64,000 nt of DNA from Eubacteriales bacterium (GCA_028872475.1 JAQYMQ010000004.1:44482-108481), one strand, 5' to 3'; counted from the stretch's first letter, positions 32,646 through 42,944 are shown. Numbers and translations: made by a program. The notes: generated by a model not told the origin, from the letters alone.

Positions 32646-33186
32646 AATAAAACTCCCCTTCGTCTTCGTCTACTTCAGCACTAAAATAAATACACTGCCA
32701 TTTTCCTGCTAAGTATTTCTCCTGCTTTTCAAACATTTCTTCGATAGAATCAAAGTCATATCTATCACCTGTACAGAACATATTTATCTTATTAACCTCC
32801 ATAAACCATTTATCCTCTTGACTGTTATACCAAATCAATGTATCGTCTGGTTTATTGAAAAACTGTGTTACACCCAAAGAAAATTCTTTAGCAAAATCCT
32901 CAGGTGTAGGCTCCACTAACGCTGTGTAAACCCTATTTATTTCAAGGTCAAAAACCTTACCATCTTCAACTCTTGAAGCGGTAGGTCGACCATATTTTTC
33001 ACCAATTTTAAGTCTGTTGCCGGCAATTTTAAGCATATGACCAACTGCATAAACGACATCGATATATACACCATCTTCTGCCACATCAAATTTACCTTCA
33101 ATTTCAAACATATCATCTTCAAGGTAAAAATCTACTGACTTTCCATTTACCTTGTTATAAAAATCTTTATCTTTTAAATCTAACAT
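32638..33186 (-). CDS. Hypothetical protein
   Basis: 182-aa ORF directly coupled to the cysteine-cluster gene; no family recognised. Confidence 0.6.
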   Translation of the reverse strand: MLDLKDKDFYNKVNGKSVDFYLEDDMFEIEGKFDVAEDGVYIDVVYAVGHMLKIAGNRLKIGEKYGRPTASRVEDGKVFDLEINRVYTALVEPTPEDFAKEFSLGVTQFFNKPDDTLIWYNSQEDKWFMEVNKINMFCTGDRYDFDSIEEMFEKQEKYLAGKWQCIYFSAEVDEDEGEFYFG

Positions 33187-33226
33187 TTTAAATTCTCATA
33201 ATTACAAATATAAATTACACCATAAA

Positions 33227-33333
33227 GCCTAAGTTCAACCTTCGTGCTCCGCTCTCGCTTTCTCTAAGGTTTTTGGGCATCTGACGTACTTTAATTCGAA
33301 CTTCACTAAGCTCGTTCTCATTTAGTTACGTCA
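33227..33333. ncRNA. Candidate structured intergenic element (strand unresolved)
   Basis: Four nested or adjacent stems: GCCTAA/TTGGGC, AACCTT/AAGGTT, TGACGTA/TACGTCA, CGAACTT/AAGCTCG. Confidence 0.4.
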
Positions 33334-33738
33334 CTATACACTAAAATCTAATAGTTCAGGATTCTGGTAGATATTTCCCTGTAACTTAAATGTATCTGAC
33401 ATATATGGTCCACCCATTGCCATTGATCCATTATTACCTAGTAGGATAAATCCTGCAATTTCTTCACTCCACATAATCTGATAAGTTCCGTCATCATTTT
33501 TAACAACATCACCCTCAAAAATTTCATTCTGCTCGTTATCAAACCAACCTGTACTTTGTAATGGAAGTAATTCTAATGGTTCTTCAGGATTTTTGAAATC
33601 ATAAATCAAAACAGTACCATAAGAAAGGTAACCATAGATTGTCTTTTCCATTTCACTAGCTTCTGCCTGTTCTAGATCTTCAGGAGAATACATCTTTTTA
33701 TTTTCATCATCCCATGCTCTAAATTTTATTTCTCTCAT
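33334..33738 (-). CDS. YopX-like protein (phage-associated family)
   Basis: MREIKFRAWDDENKKMY...LQSTGWFDNEQNEIFEGDVVK...GNIYQNPELL is the YopX pattern. Start refined to MREIKFR. Confidence 0.75.
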   Translation of the reverse strand: MREIKFRAWDDENKKMYSPEDLEQAEASEMEKTIYGYLSYGTVLIYDFKNPEEPLELLPLQSTGWFDNEQNEIFEGDVVKNDDGTYQIMWSEEIAGFILLGNNGSMAMGGPYMSDTFKLQGNIYQNPELLDFSV

Positions 33739-33760
33739 TGAATTTCCTCTCATCATATAT

Positions 33761-33792
33761 ACATCGGTGCCGCTATACAGCGACACCGATGT
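33761..33792. promoter_or_regulatory. Strong inverted repeat between the YopX-like gene and the hydroxylase operon
   Basis: ACATCGGTG-c-CGCT-ATAC-AGCG-a-CACCGATGT; 13 pairs interrupted by one mismatch. Confidence 0.6.
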
Positions 33793-33863
33793 AAATGTTT
33801 TTTATTTAACTACATAATTTAATATAAAATAGTTACTTGTAATATTATTTCGCGCTTTTCTAA

Positions 33864-36209
33864 TTAGAAAACACCCTTAGCTTTTTGTTCTTTAATTGCA
33901 TTAAGAACTTTTTCTGGAGTTAGAGGCATTTCTGTAAATCTTACTCCGATAGCATCATATACAGCGTTGAAGATTGCTGGAATTGTAGGCTGAATTGGAC
34001 CTTCTCCAGATTCTTTAGCACCGTATGGAGCTGATGGATCGTATGCTTCTACGATGTTTGCATCAATTTCAGGCATATCTAATGCAGTTGGTAATTTGTA
34101 GTCATGGAATGAAGGATTTAGGAATGTTCCGTCCGGAGCAATCTTCATTTCTTCATATAGCGCCTGACCCATACCCATCTGGATAGAGCCATGAACCTGA
34201 CCTTCAACACTCTGCGGGTTGATAGCTACACCGCAGTCTCCTGCTTCTGTAATCTTAACTACATTGATCTTTCCTGTTTCTAGATCTACATCAACTTCAG
34301 CAATCTGTGCACTGAATCCAAATGTTGGAGAGTGTCCGATGTTACCACCCTGCTGGATACCCTTTCTTCTTGGAGGTGTAAACTGTCCTGTCATTGATAG
34401 TGGGCCATTTGTCTGAATGTATGCTGATACAACTTCTCTCCAAGGAACTCTCTTATGAGGCTTGTAAATATTGTAGAATTCTCCACCCTGTACTTCAACT
34501 TCTTCACCACGAATACCTAGCATTCCTGCAGCAACCGGTTTAAGTTCAGCGTTAATCTTTTCTGCAGCCTGTCTAATTGCCCAACCAGTAGCAAATGTTA
34601 GACGGCTAGCAAATGTACCCAGGTCAAATGTTGAAATCTTAGTATCTCTTGGAATAACAGTAACATCTTCAGTCTTAACACCTAGAGTTTCTGCAGCCAT
34701 CTGAGCCATTACCATATCAACACCCTGACCGATATCAGTAGCACCGCAATATACAGTTACATCATTTTCTTCATCTACCTTAATTGTAGCTACTGTATGT
34801 GGCTTGTAAGATAGATATAATGTGTAAGATGTTCCTGAGATATAGTATCCGCCAGATAGACCAATACCTTTACCAAATGGCATCTTACCGTGTTTTTCTT
34901 TGTATCCTGATTTTTCTACACACTCAGTTAGACACTTCTTATACTCTGTATGAGGAATATACATTTTACTCATTGCAGTGTATCCAGATTCTGCTGCATT
35001 TAGCATTCTGATTTCATATGGGTCCATTCCGAAGTGAGCAGCTGCCTGATCTAGCATCTGTTCCATAGCAAATCTAGGCTGAACACCACCTAAACCTCTA
35101 AATGCTCCGCATGTAGGCTTGTTAGTATAAATTCTCTTACCGTCAAATCTTACGTTTGGCACCATGTATGGAATGTGAATCATTGATGCAGTGTAGAATA
35201 ATACTACGATACCCCAACCAGCGTAAGCACCACCATCCATTAGGTTTGTAAAGTCGCAAGCTGTAATCTTACCAGTCTTGTCGAAACCTAACTTCATCTT
35301 CATATAGCATGGGTGTCTACCATTGTTTGCTGCAAATACTTCACTTCTTTCGTAAGTAATCTTAACAGGTCTGCCAATCTTTCTTGATAATAGTGATGCA
35401 CAGAAGTCTGCCTGTGAAGCAACACCCTTACCACCGAAACCGCCACCAATCAAAGGAACTGTAATTCTGATTTTGCTTAGAGGCATTTCTAGAACCTTAG
35501 CTAACTGCTGATGTGTATAGTGAGGAACCTGACAAGTAGCATATAGGTGTAATTTTCCAGTTGCTACATCAAAATCTGCTAAAGCAGACTGTGGTTCGAT
35601 AAAGCCGTGATTTACATAAGAAGAATAATAATCCTGTTCTAAGATATAATCAGATTTTTCGAATGCACCATCAGGATCTCCGTAAACCTGAACACCTTCA
35701 TAACAGATGTTATTTGGAGCATCTTCGTGAATTCTTACGTCGTCTCTCTTTACAGCTTCTCTTGGATCTACTAAAGCTTCTAATACTTCATATTCAACTT
35801 CAATTAACTCTAAAGCTTTTTCAGCAATTTCTTCTGTAATTGCTGCTACTGCTGCTACCGGTTCTCCCCAGTTTCTTACCTTTCCTACTGCTAGAGCGTG
35901 CTCATTAGCATTGTGAGGAACGATACCATAAGGGATTGGACAATCTTCACCTGTAATTACTGCAAGTACTCCATCTAATTCTAAAGCTTTGCTGTAATCA
36001 ATCTTGATGATGTTTGCGTGAGCGTGCTTTGTTCTTAAAAGCTTACCATATACCATTCTTGGTAATGTCAAGTCATCTGTATACTGAACTGCACCCTTTA
36101 CTTTAGCAGGACCATCAGGTCTTCTAATGCTTCTACCTACTTCAGTAAATTCTTTTGTATAATCTCTATAGTTATTATATCTATTTGATACTTCATACAT
36201 TTTACCCAT
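33864..36209 (-). CDS. Molybdenum hydroxylase large subunit (xanthine dehydrogenase / 4-hydroxybenzoyl-CoA reductase-like)
   Basis: GGGFGGKGVASQADF, GAFRGLGGVQPRFAMEQ, GAKESGEGP. Start refined to MGKMYEVS. Confidence 0.88.
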   Translation of the reverse strand: MGKMYEVSNRYNNYRDYTKEFTEVGRSIRRPDGPAKVKGAVQYTDDLTLPRMVYGKLLRTKHAHANIIKIDYSKALELDGVLAVITGEDCPIPYGIVPHNANEHALAVGKVRNWGEPVAAVAAITEEIAEKALELIEVEYEVLEALVDPREAVKRDDVRIHEDAPNNICYEGVQVYGDPDGAFEKSDYILEQDYYSSYVNHGFIEPQSALADFDVATGKLHLYATCQVPHYTHQQLAKVLEMPLSKIRITVPLIGGGFGGKGVASQADFCASLLSRKIGRPVKITYERSEVFAANNGRHPCYMKMKLGFDKTGKITACDFTNLMDGGAYAGWGIVVLFYTASMIHIPYMVPNVRFDGKRIYTNKPTCGAFRGLGGVQPRFAMEQMLDQAAAHFGMDPYEIRMLNAAESGYTAMSKMYIPHTEYKKCLTECVEKSGYKEKHGKMPFGKGIGLSGGYYISGTSYTLYLSYKPHTVATIKVDEENDVTVYCGATDIGQGVDMVMAQMAAETLGVKTEDVTVIPRDTKISTFDLGTFASRLTFATGWAIRQAAEKINAELKPVAAGMLGIRGEEVEVQGGEFYNIYKPHKRVPWREVVSAYIQTNGPLSMTGQFTPPRRKGIQQGGNIGHSPTFGFSAQIAEVDVDLETGKINVVKITEAGDCGVAINPQSVEGQVHGSIQMGMGQALYEEMKIAPDGTFLNPSFHDYKLPTALDMPEIDANIVEAYDPSAPYGAKESGEGPIQPTIPAIFNAVYDAIGVRFTEMPLTPEKVLNAIKEQKAKGVF

Positions 36210-36210
36210 C

Positions 36211-36696
36211 TTATTTAGCCTCCTTTTCTGCAACTGCCTTTGCATAAGATTCTACTGCGGCCAAGATGTTGATGTAACCTGTACATCTACATGTATTTCC
36301 AGCTAACGCCGTTTTAATCTCTTTCATTGTAGGATTTGGATTTCTATCTACTAATGCCTTTGAAGATAAAATCATACCTGGTGTACAGAATCCACACTGT
36401 ACCGCACCATGATCTAGGAAAGCTTCCTGAATTGGGTGAAGTGTACCATCTTCGTTTGCAATACCTTCGATAGTAGTAATCTTCTTACCTACTGCAGTGA
36501 TTGCTAACTTAAGACATGATAATTCTGGCTTACCATCAATTAACATTGTACATGCGCCACAGTCTCCCTGTCCGCATCCCTTTTTTGTTCCTGTTAGTCC
36601 TATTGTTTTTCTAACAACGTCTACTAATAAGTCCATAGGAGTAACAATTACATCATAATCTTCATTATTTATATTTAAAGTTATTAACTGTTTCAT
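36211..36696 (-). CDS. Molybdenum hydroxylase 2Fe-2S subunit
   Basis: GCGQGDCGACTMLIDG and CGFCTPGMILS...NTCRCTGY. Confidence 0.93.
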   Translation of the reverse strand: MKQLITLNINNEDYDVIVTPMDLLVDVVRKTIGLTGTKKGCGQGDCGACTMLIDGKPELSCLKLAITAVGKKITTIEGIANEDGTLHPIQEAFLDHGAVQCGFCTPGMILSSKALVDRNPNPTMKEIKTALAGNTCRCTGYINILAAVESYAKAVAEKEAK

Positions 36697-36699
36697 TGT

Positions 36700-37581
36700 T
36701 TACGCCTCCATTGCTAATTCATACGCTTCTTTAGTTAGTCTTCTTGCAAGAGCTCCTACAACATCTTTTCTGTATTCTGCTGATGCTCTAACGTCTGAAA
36801 TTGGTTTAGCTTCGCTCATTGCTGCTTCACCAACTGCTTCGATAAGCGCTTCATCTAATACCTTACCATTGATTAATGCAGGTACAGCTTCTGAAACGAT
36901 TGGCTTTGGAGATACAGATCCCATTACTAACTTAACTGTCTTAATTGTCTTTTTGTCATCTTCAAGCTCAACATTAACTGCCATATTTACAGCATCGATT
37001 TCCATAGCGTTTCTTAGACCAATATGTCCGTACACTGATGCTGAATGTGGAGCTGGCGCTGGAATGAAAAACTTAGTTACCATTTCGTCTGATTCTAATA
37101 CATTCTTACGGTTACCTAAGATAAACTCTTCAGCTTTAACTGTTCTTTCACCATTTTTACCTTCAATAACAACCATAGCGTTCATAGCTGCTAATGGAGT
37201 AGGTGTTTCTGCTGCTGGTGATGAGTGAGAAATATTTCCACCAAGTGTAGCCATTGTTCTTACCTGATAAGAACCTAACTGACCTGCAGCAAATACTAGT
37301 GCATTGTAGTCTTTAACTAATTCCTTTGAATCTTCAATGTCTGCAATCTTTGTACATGCGCCGATTTCAACACCGCCGTCAACAAATTTGATTCCAGCTA
37401 ATTCTTCGACATCTCCAATGTTGATTAGGTTTTCTGTTGTAATCATTTTTTCTTTTAGCATGATTATCAAATCAGTACCGCCGGCAAGCATTTTTGATTT
37501 GTCGCCAATATCTGCTAATAGCTCTAAAACTTCTTTCTTTGTCTTAGGTGCATGATATTGGAAGTTGCTTAAAATGTTCAT
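36700..37581 (-). CDS. Molybdenum hydroxylase FAD-binding subunit
   Basis: AGGTDLIIMLKE and TLGGNISHSSPAAETPTPL FAD-site motifs. Confidence 0.92.
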   Translation of the reverse strand: MNILSNFQYHAPKTKKEVLELLADIGDKSKMLAGGTDLIIMLKEKMITTENLINIGDVEELAGIKFVDGGVEIGACTKIADIEDSKELVKDYNALVFAAGQLGSYQVRTMATLGGNISHSSPAAETPTPLAAMNAMVVIEGKNGERTVKAEEFILGNRKNVLESDEMVTKFFIPAPAPHSASVYGHIGLRNAMEIDAVNMAVNVELEDDKKTIKTVKLVMGSVSPKPIVSEAVPALINGKVLDEALIEAVGEAAMSEAKPISDVRASAEYRKDVVGALARRLTKEAYELAMEA

Positions 37582-37813
37582 TCTATACGCCTCCTTAAAT
37601 TACGTGTTAAATTCCCCGCACCAAAAAAGATGCTACGGGTATTAAAAAAATGAATATGTGCGATATTCTACCTATACATTCTATGACAAAAATTTAACTT
37701 TTTCAATTAATTATTCAAAAAACTCATCAAAAAAATTGTACTTTTTAAGAAAAATTTGTGTATTTTTTTATGAATAGCCACAATATAGCTATCACTTTTT
37801 GATAACAAACAAC

Positions 37814-37843
37814 AAAAAACAGGCATTTTATCACAATACCTGT
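37814..37843 (-). terminator. Probable terminator downstream of the alpha/beta hydrolase gene
   Basis: ACAGG...CCTGT stem followed by TTTTT on the minus strand. Confidence 0.5.
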
Positions 37844-38010
37844 CATTTTCATCTTAAAAATCAACCTTAGCTCTCTCACTACATGTACAGTATATAATTT
37901 AATTTACATTTTATATAAATTTTATATTGTCAAAAATTTTGTAAATTGGGTTAAAGTCGAATTTTAAATATCAAAAAAAATCAATTTTTAAATTTCAAAA
38001 TATTTAGAAG

Positions 38011-39048
38011 TTACAAATCCAAAAAATCAAATATTCTAGCATAATAGTCTGTTCTAATATAATCTACAGAATTAAAAATTTCATGTTTAGATTCTGTATA
38101 ATTAATCACCATTGTATCCGATGATTTTTTTGCAAATGTTAATTGACCCTCCGCCTTTACTAGATGATCATTACCTGCGGTAAACATAATTAATGGTATG
38201 CACACCTTTTCAGCATATCGAAGCAGTTCACGATTAGCCTTTAGACTTGCACTCACCCATCCAAAAGTACCACCATACATCTGATAATATTCATTTAGCA
38301 ATCTCTGCTCAAATTGATAATCATACCTAGCCTTCGACTGACAGCTAGACTCTTTAAATATAGGCTTACCGTCGAAATAACTCTGACCAATTGACAATTC
38401 CTTCATCTTACCTCTTAACTTTAGATAAGCTATATATACGGAAATTATTGGCTTAGGTATACTTCCAGTATTCATCTCAAGCATCGGTGAACTAAAAATA
38501 GCTTTTTGAAAATAATCAGGATATTTCTCTAAAAATAATGCTCCAATTGCCCCTCCCATTGAATGCGTATATAAATACAAATTTCGATTTCCATTCATAG
38601 GAACAACAACTTGGTTTACAAATTCATGAAGATCCTCAACATATTGCTCATAATTATGTACATGAACCAAATCTAAACGATCTACAGTCCTCTCAGAATA
38701 TCCATGACCACGTTGTTCTAAAAAGAAAAATCCATAACCTGCCTCACGAAAATACCATGCCATTTCATGATATTTACCCCAAAATTCACAGAATCCATGC
38801 AAGATTACAATCACAGCTTTAGCATTTTCTGGCATTTCGTAATAGTAACGCAGCTTGCTTCCATCAAAACTTTTAAAATCAGCGCTCTTAACGACAGTAT
38901 CTCGCCAATTTTTAACTTGATTTGACATTACAGTTTGAAAATCATCTTCACCTATAATGTTCACACCATTTGACATCGAAGAAATTAATTTCTCATCCCT
39001 ATAATTTTCTATTGTTTCTATATGAAGTCTATTTACCAAAGCCCTCAA
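38011..39048 (-). CDS. Alpha/beta hydrolase (lysophospholipase-like)
   Basis: VILHGFCEFWGKYHEMAWYF, THSMGGAIGALFLEKYPD. Confidence 0.88.
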   Translation of the reverse strand: MRALVNRLHIETIENYRDEKLISSMSNGVNIIGEDDFQTVMSNQVKNWRDTVVKSADFKSFDGSKLRYYYEMPENAKAVIVILHGFCEFWGKYHEMAWYFREAGYGFFFLEQRGHGYSERTVDRLDLVHVHNYEQYVEDLHEFVNQVVVPMNGNRNLYLYTHSMGGAIGALFLEKYPDYFQKAIFSSPMLEMNTGSIPKPIISVYIAYLKLRGKMKELSIGQSYFDGKPIFKESSCQSKARYDYQFEQRLLNEYYQMYGGTFGWVSASLKANRELLRYAEKVCIPLIMFTAGNDHLVKAEGQLTFAKKSSDTMVINYTESKHEIFNSVDYIRTDYYARIFDFLDL

Positions 39049-39775
39049 TTACCTCTCTAATTTTATCTGGATAATTACCGATTATAGCGTCAACGTCAAG
39101 CATACAACACATTTGAATATACGGTAACTCATTTACTGTCCATACGTTTACCTCAAGACCATACTCTCTACACTTTTCCATTAAACCTGGAAACTGAATA
39201 TTATAAAGTGCCGGATGCAAAGCATCCACCCCATAATCTTTCGCATACTCAGGCATATTCATAGTTCCATCCGCATACAAAAAGCCTACTTTTGCAGTTG
39301 GTTCTATCTCCTTAAGCTTTTTTACAGAATAATGATTAAAAGACGAGTAAATTACTCTGTCTTCCCAGCCACATTTATGCACAAGTTCGACTAGCTTTTC
39401 TTCAAGGTTTTCGTAGAAAACTACCCCATTTTTCATCTCTATATTAATTGTAAGTCCCGAATCTTTTAATAGATTAAACACTTCTTCCATTGTCGGAATT
39501 TGGACTCCTTTATATTTTTCATTTCCATTAAAAAAATCCAATTTTCTTAACTCTTCAAACGTAAGATCTTTTATCCAACCCTTACCTGTCGATGTACGAT
39601 CAATAGTTTCGTCATGACATACTACAAGCACACCATCTTTAGTAAGTTGCACATCCAATTCTACACCATCTGCACCCATATCGGCAGCCATTTGAAACGC
39701 TGGCAATGTATTTTCAGGTGCATATCCACTAGCACCCCTATGAGCCCAAACAAAAGGTCTTTTATTTTGTGACAT
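39029..39775 (-). CDS. Glycerophosphodiester phosphodiesterase
   Basis: AHRGASGYAPENTLPAFQMAADMGADGVELDVQLTKDGVLVVCHD. Confidence 0.93.
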   Translation of the reverse strand: MSQNKRPFVWAHRGASGYAPENTLPAFQMAADMGADGVELDVQLTKDGVLVVCHDETIDRTSTGKGWIKDLTFEELRKLDFFNGNEKYKGVQIPTMEEVFNLLKDSGLTINIEMKNGVVFYENLEEKLVELVHKCGWEDRVIYSSFNHYSVKKLKEIEPTAKVGFLYADGTMNMPEYAKDYGVDALHPALYNIQFPGLMEKCREYGLEVNVWTVNELPYIQMCCMLDVDAIIGNYPDKIREVIEGFGK

Positions 39776-39931
39776 ATAAACTCTCCCTTTTACAAATAAT
39801 TTTTCAATAACATAATAAAATTATTATATTCAAATCCCCCTAGTGTCAATAATTCTATAGTTGTAGAATTATTGAATTATTCTTAATTAAATTTATTTTT
39901 AATCTACTCCTAGTTTGTTTGCAAATTATAT

Positions 39932-41398
39932 TTAAATATTTCCTTTATTCCAAAGTTCATCGTAAGCAAAACCTGTAACTTCTTCACATATTCTCTTTTC
40001 TTCATCTGTCGCAACAGAATCATCCTCACCCTTTCTTCTAGCAATTTCCTTATGGATGACATCAAATTCTTTTTCTGACATAGGAAACTTATACCCGAAA
40101 ATAAGAAGGGCAACAACTAAAATTACCGGCATTAAAATATATATCCAAGCTATACCTGACTGAGTAAAGACTGCTTGTCTTTCTCCAATCTGTGCAATAG
40201 AAGCGTCATATCCGACAATCGACAATAGTATCCCAATCATTCCTGAAGATAATCCTGCAGAAATCTTTCGAGCAAACGTCGCCATACCTGAAACAGTTCC
40301 CGGACGACTAACTGATGTAATCAACTCATCAACATCAGGCATATCCGCCATAATAGCGAATATTGAAGTCAATGTCGCCGCATTACCAATACCTATACCT
40401 GCCGTGCATATTAAAATCGGAATCATCGCAGCTCCCTCAAACGAGAAGAACACTAATCCTAAAGTTGATATAATACGAATCGGCGAACCGATAAGAATTG
40501 TCATTCTCTTTGACGTCTTAGTCATAACAGGTCCCCAAATCAACATTCCAATAAGCTGTGAAACAATGAGAACACCCATCAAAATAGTAAGCATTCCATC
40601 TTGATATCTATTTAACACGACGTCTACATAATAGATAGCCATACCAGATACAAAATCTGTCGCGCACTGTCCAGTTAAATAAATTCCAATAAATAATCTA
40701 AATGATCTACTTTTAAATACACCAACAGCCTGCCTAAAACTATCCTTTATTGGTACAACAACTGGTTCTTTATCCTTTTCCCAAGTTCCAACAAAAGTAA
40801 CCAAAGAAGTAATTAAAAATAAAAAACCAAATAAAATTGCACAAGTCAAATATGCTGTTGAATTTGTATTGTCTTTTATCATAAAAGTAGGCACTAGACC
40901 ACAAACCATTGACCCTAGTGTAGACCATATCATTCTAACATTTGAAAATTTTGAACGAACAACATAATCTTCCACCATATCTGGAAGCAATCCACCATAA
41001 GGGACCATCAAAACAGTAAATCCTGTTGAAAATAGGCAATACATCACCATATAAAAAGCGACCTCAGCTCCTACCGACGCAGCACTAAAAGGCAGCCACA
41101 TAAGGACAAATGTAATTGATGAAAGAAATGCACCAATTAAAATATAAAATCTCTTTGCCCCAAATTTAGATGTAGTCCTGTCAGTAATATTGCCCATAAT
41201 AGGGTCAGTTACTGCATCCCAAACTTTGCCAACCAACGGAATCATACCAGCTAAGTACGCTGGAATACCCATAGCGTTAGTCATAAATACTATAAAAAAC
41301 GCATTTATAATAACAAATGCCCCGCCGTTAAAAAATTCTCCCATACCATACATGGTCATACTCATAAAACCATGTTTATTTTTAGCTTTTTTCTCCAC
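39932..41398 (-). CDS. MFS transporter, glycoside-pentoside-hexuronide (GPH) cation symporter type
   Basis: DAVTDPIMGNITDRTTSKFGAKRFYILIG and a 12-TM-like profile. Confidence 0.85.
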   Translation of the reverse strand: MEKKAKNKHGFMSMTMYGMGEFFNGGAFVIINAFFIVFMTNAMGIPAYLAGMIPLVGKVWDAVTDPIMGNITDRTTSKFGAKRFYILIGAFLSSITFVLMWLPFSAASVGAEVAFYMVMYCLFSTGFTVLMVPYGGLLPDMVEDYVVRSKFSNVRMIWSTLGSMVCGLVPTFMIKDNTNSTAYLTCAILFGFLFLITSLVTFVGTWEKDKEPVVVPIKDSFRQAVGVFKSRSFRLFIGIYLTGQCATDFVSGMAIYYVDVVLNRYQDGMLTILMGVLIVSQLIGMLIWGPVMTKTSKRMTILIGSPIRIISTLGLVFFSFEGAAMIPILICTAGIGIGNAATLTSIFAIMADMPDVDELITSVSRPGTVSGMATFARKISAGLSSGMIGILLSIVGYDASIAQIGERQAVFTQSGIAWIYILMPVILVVALLIFGYKFPMSEKEFDVIHKEIARRKGEDDSVATDEEKRICEEVTGFAYDELWNKGNI

Positions 41399-41500
41399 CG
41401 CCTGCTCCTTAACTATTCATAAAACCACTGTTTCATAACAGTACTGTTAAATTTCATAATATATTTATTATATGATAAAAATCAACTATTTCTATACAAA

Positions 41501-41540
41501 AAATCCTTTGAAAAATATTTTTTACTTTCTCAAAGGATGT
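41501..41540 (-). terminator. Terminator downstream of modC
   Basis: ATCCTTTGA...TCAAAGGAT stem followed by TTTTTT on the minus strand. Confidence 0.75.
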
Positions 41541-41690
41541 ATAAATTTTTATTTTACATAATACGGTATTTGATGAATAACAGAATAACTTAGAATAAAC
41601 AGTATTAAAATAAATAAATTAAAACAACTTTATTTATTTTAAGATATCGTCACAAATTTAATCTAGTTTGTTTAACACTTTTATTTAATA

Positions 41691-42944
41691 TTATCTAAAG
41701 AAAATCAATTTTTCATAGTTAATCTTTACTCTATTAGGAACTTGACACTCTTCCATATCATTGTTTTTTAATATAAATGAATACTGTCTTTCTGGATTAT
41801 TTACATGTGTAAAAAATATCTTTTTCTCTACAAACCCATTCAGATTACCTACAACATTAATATCTATAACGTCACTTATCTTTTTTCCAAGACTGTCCTC
41901 ATATACATTTTTATTAACACAATCATCTTCATCATATACCGGAATAATATCATAGCTTCTAATACCTATAGATTTAATATCTTTAATATCTTTAATATCT
42001 TTAATATCTTTAATATCTTTAATATTTTTAATATTTTCAGCATCTCCAGCATTTTTATCGTCATTAATTCTTTTATTTTTTTCAACATGTTTAACGATTA
42101 AATTTTCCTTGCATCCTTCAAATGTGTCTGAATGAATAGTTTTGTATTTCAAAACTTCACTTTTTAAGCGCAAATTCCATTCTGGAATCTCTAAATACCC
42201 ATCTAAAAATCTAGCTTCAAGGATATTATCCACTCCAACCAGTTTTGCTCCCGCAATTGTCTTAGGACTTTTAAAAACATCCTTAGTCTTGCCATGTTCG
42301 ACAACACAACCATCATTCACAATCAAAATTTCATCACTGAATCTATAAAGTTCTTCTCTGTTGTGAGAAACCATAATAATAGTCCCATCAAAATCTGAAA
42401 TCATAGCTTCCATTTGAATCTGCAGGGATTCCTTTAGGCTCTCATCAAGAGCTGAAAATGGCTCATCTAATAAAATAATCTTTGGCTCATATGCCATTAT
42501 CCTTGCAAGCGCTACCCTCTGTTGTTGACCTCCAGATAATTCTTTTGGCAATTTACTAGCTAATTCACTTATCTGAAACTTTTCTAGTAAATATGTAGTC
42601 TTATCCTCTTTTTGTTTTTTGTCACCCTTAGCAATGATATTAATATTTTCTCTAACCGACATAGTTGGAAAAAGAGCATAATTTTGAAACATATACGCTA
42701 CATTGCGGTCTTGTGGCTTAACATTAATCTTTTTTTCTTGACTAAACACTTCATCATTATCTAGAGAAATTGCCCCAAAATCAGGGGTATAAATCCCTGC
42801 AATACACTTAAGAAGCATACTCTTTCCCGCACCAGATGCACCCAAAACACCAATACGCTTTGAATTGCTAGAAAATGAAATATACATATTAAAATTGTCC
42901 AACTTCGATTTGATATTTACATCTATAGCCATAAAATTCCCCAA
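41691..42944 (-). CDS. modC: Molybdate ABC transporter ATP-binding protein
   Basis: [42 protein letters not shown]; adjacent to modB and modA. Confidence 0.88.
   Translation of the reverse strand: MGNFMAIDVNIKSKLDNFNMYISFSSNSKRIGVLGASGAGKSMLLKCIAGIYTPDFGAISLDNDEVFSQEKKINVKPQDRNVAYMFQNYALFPTMSVRENINIIAKGDKKQKEDKTTYLLEKFQISELASKLPKELSGGQQQRVALARIMAYEPKIILLDEPFSALDESLKESLQIQMEAMISDFDGTIIMVSHNREELYRFSDEILIVNDGCVVEHGKTKDVFKSPKTIAGAKLVGVDNILEARFLDGYLEIPEWNLRLKSEVLKYKTIHSDTFEGCKENLIVKHVEKNKRINDDKNAGDAENIKNIKDIKDIKDIKDIKDIKSIGIRSYDIIPVYDEDDCVNKNVYEDSLGKKISDVIDINVVGNLNGFVEKKIFFTHVNNPERQYSFILKNNDMEECQVPNRVKINYEKLIFFR
41973..42035. repeat. 9-bp in-frame tandem repeat (TTTAATATC x5, TTTAATATT x2) inside modC
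   Basis: Seven consecutive 9-mers encoding NIKNIK(DIK)5 on the minus strand. Confidence 0.93.

Noticed and set aside
37618-37645. Short CCCGTA/TGCGGG pairing upstream of the molybdenum hydroxylase operon, considered as a riboswitch
   Set aside because: Only six pairs and no recognisable riboswitch consensus.
39846-39875. AT-rich hairpin TCAATAATTCTA/TAGAATTATTGA downstream of the MFS gene
   Set aside because: A perfect stem but no T tract; could be a weak terminator or chance in AT-rich DNA, so not listed as a feature.
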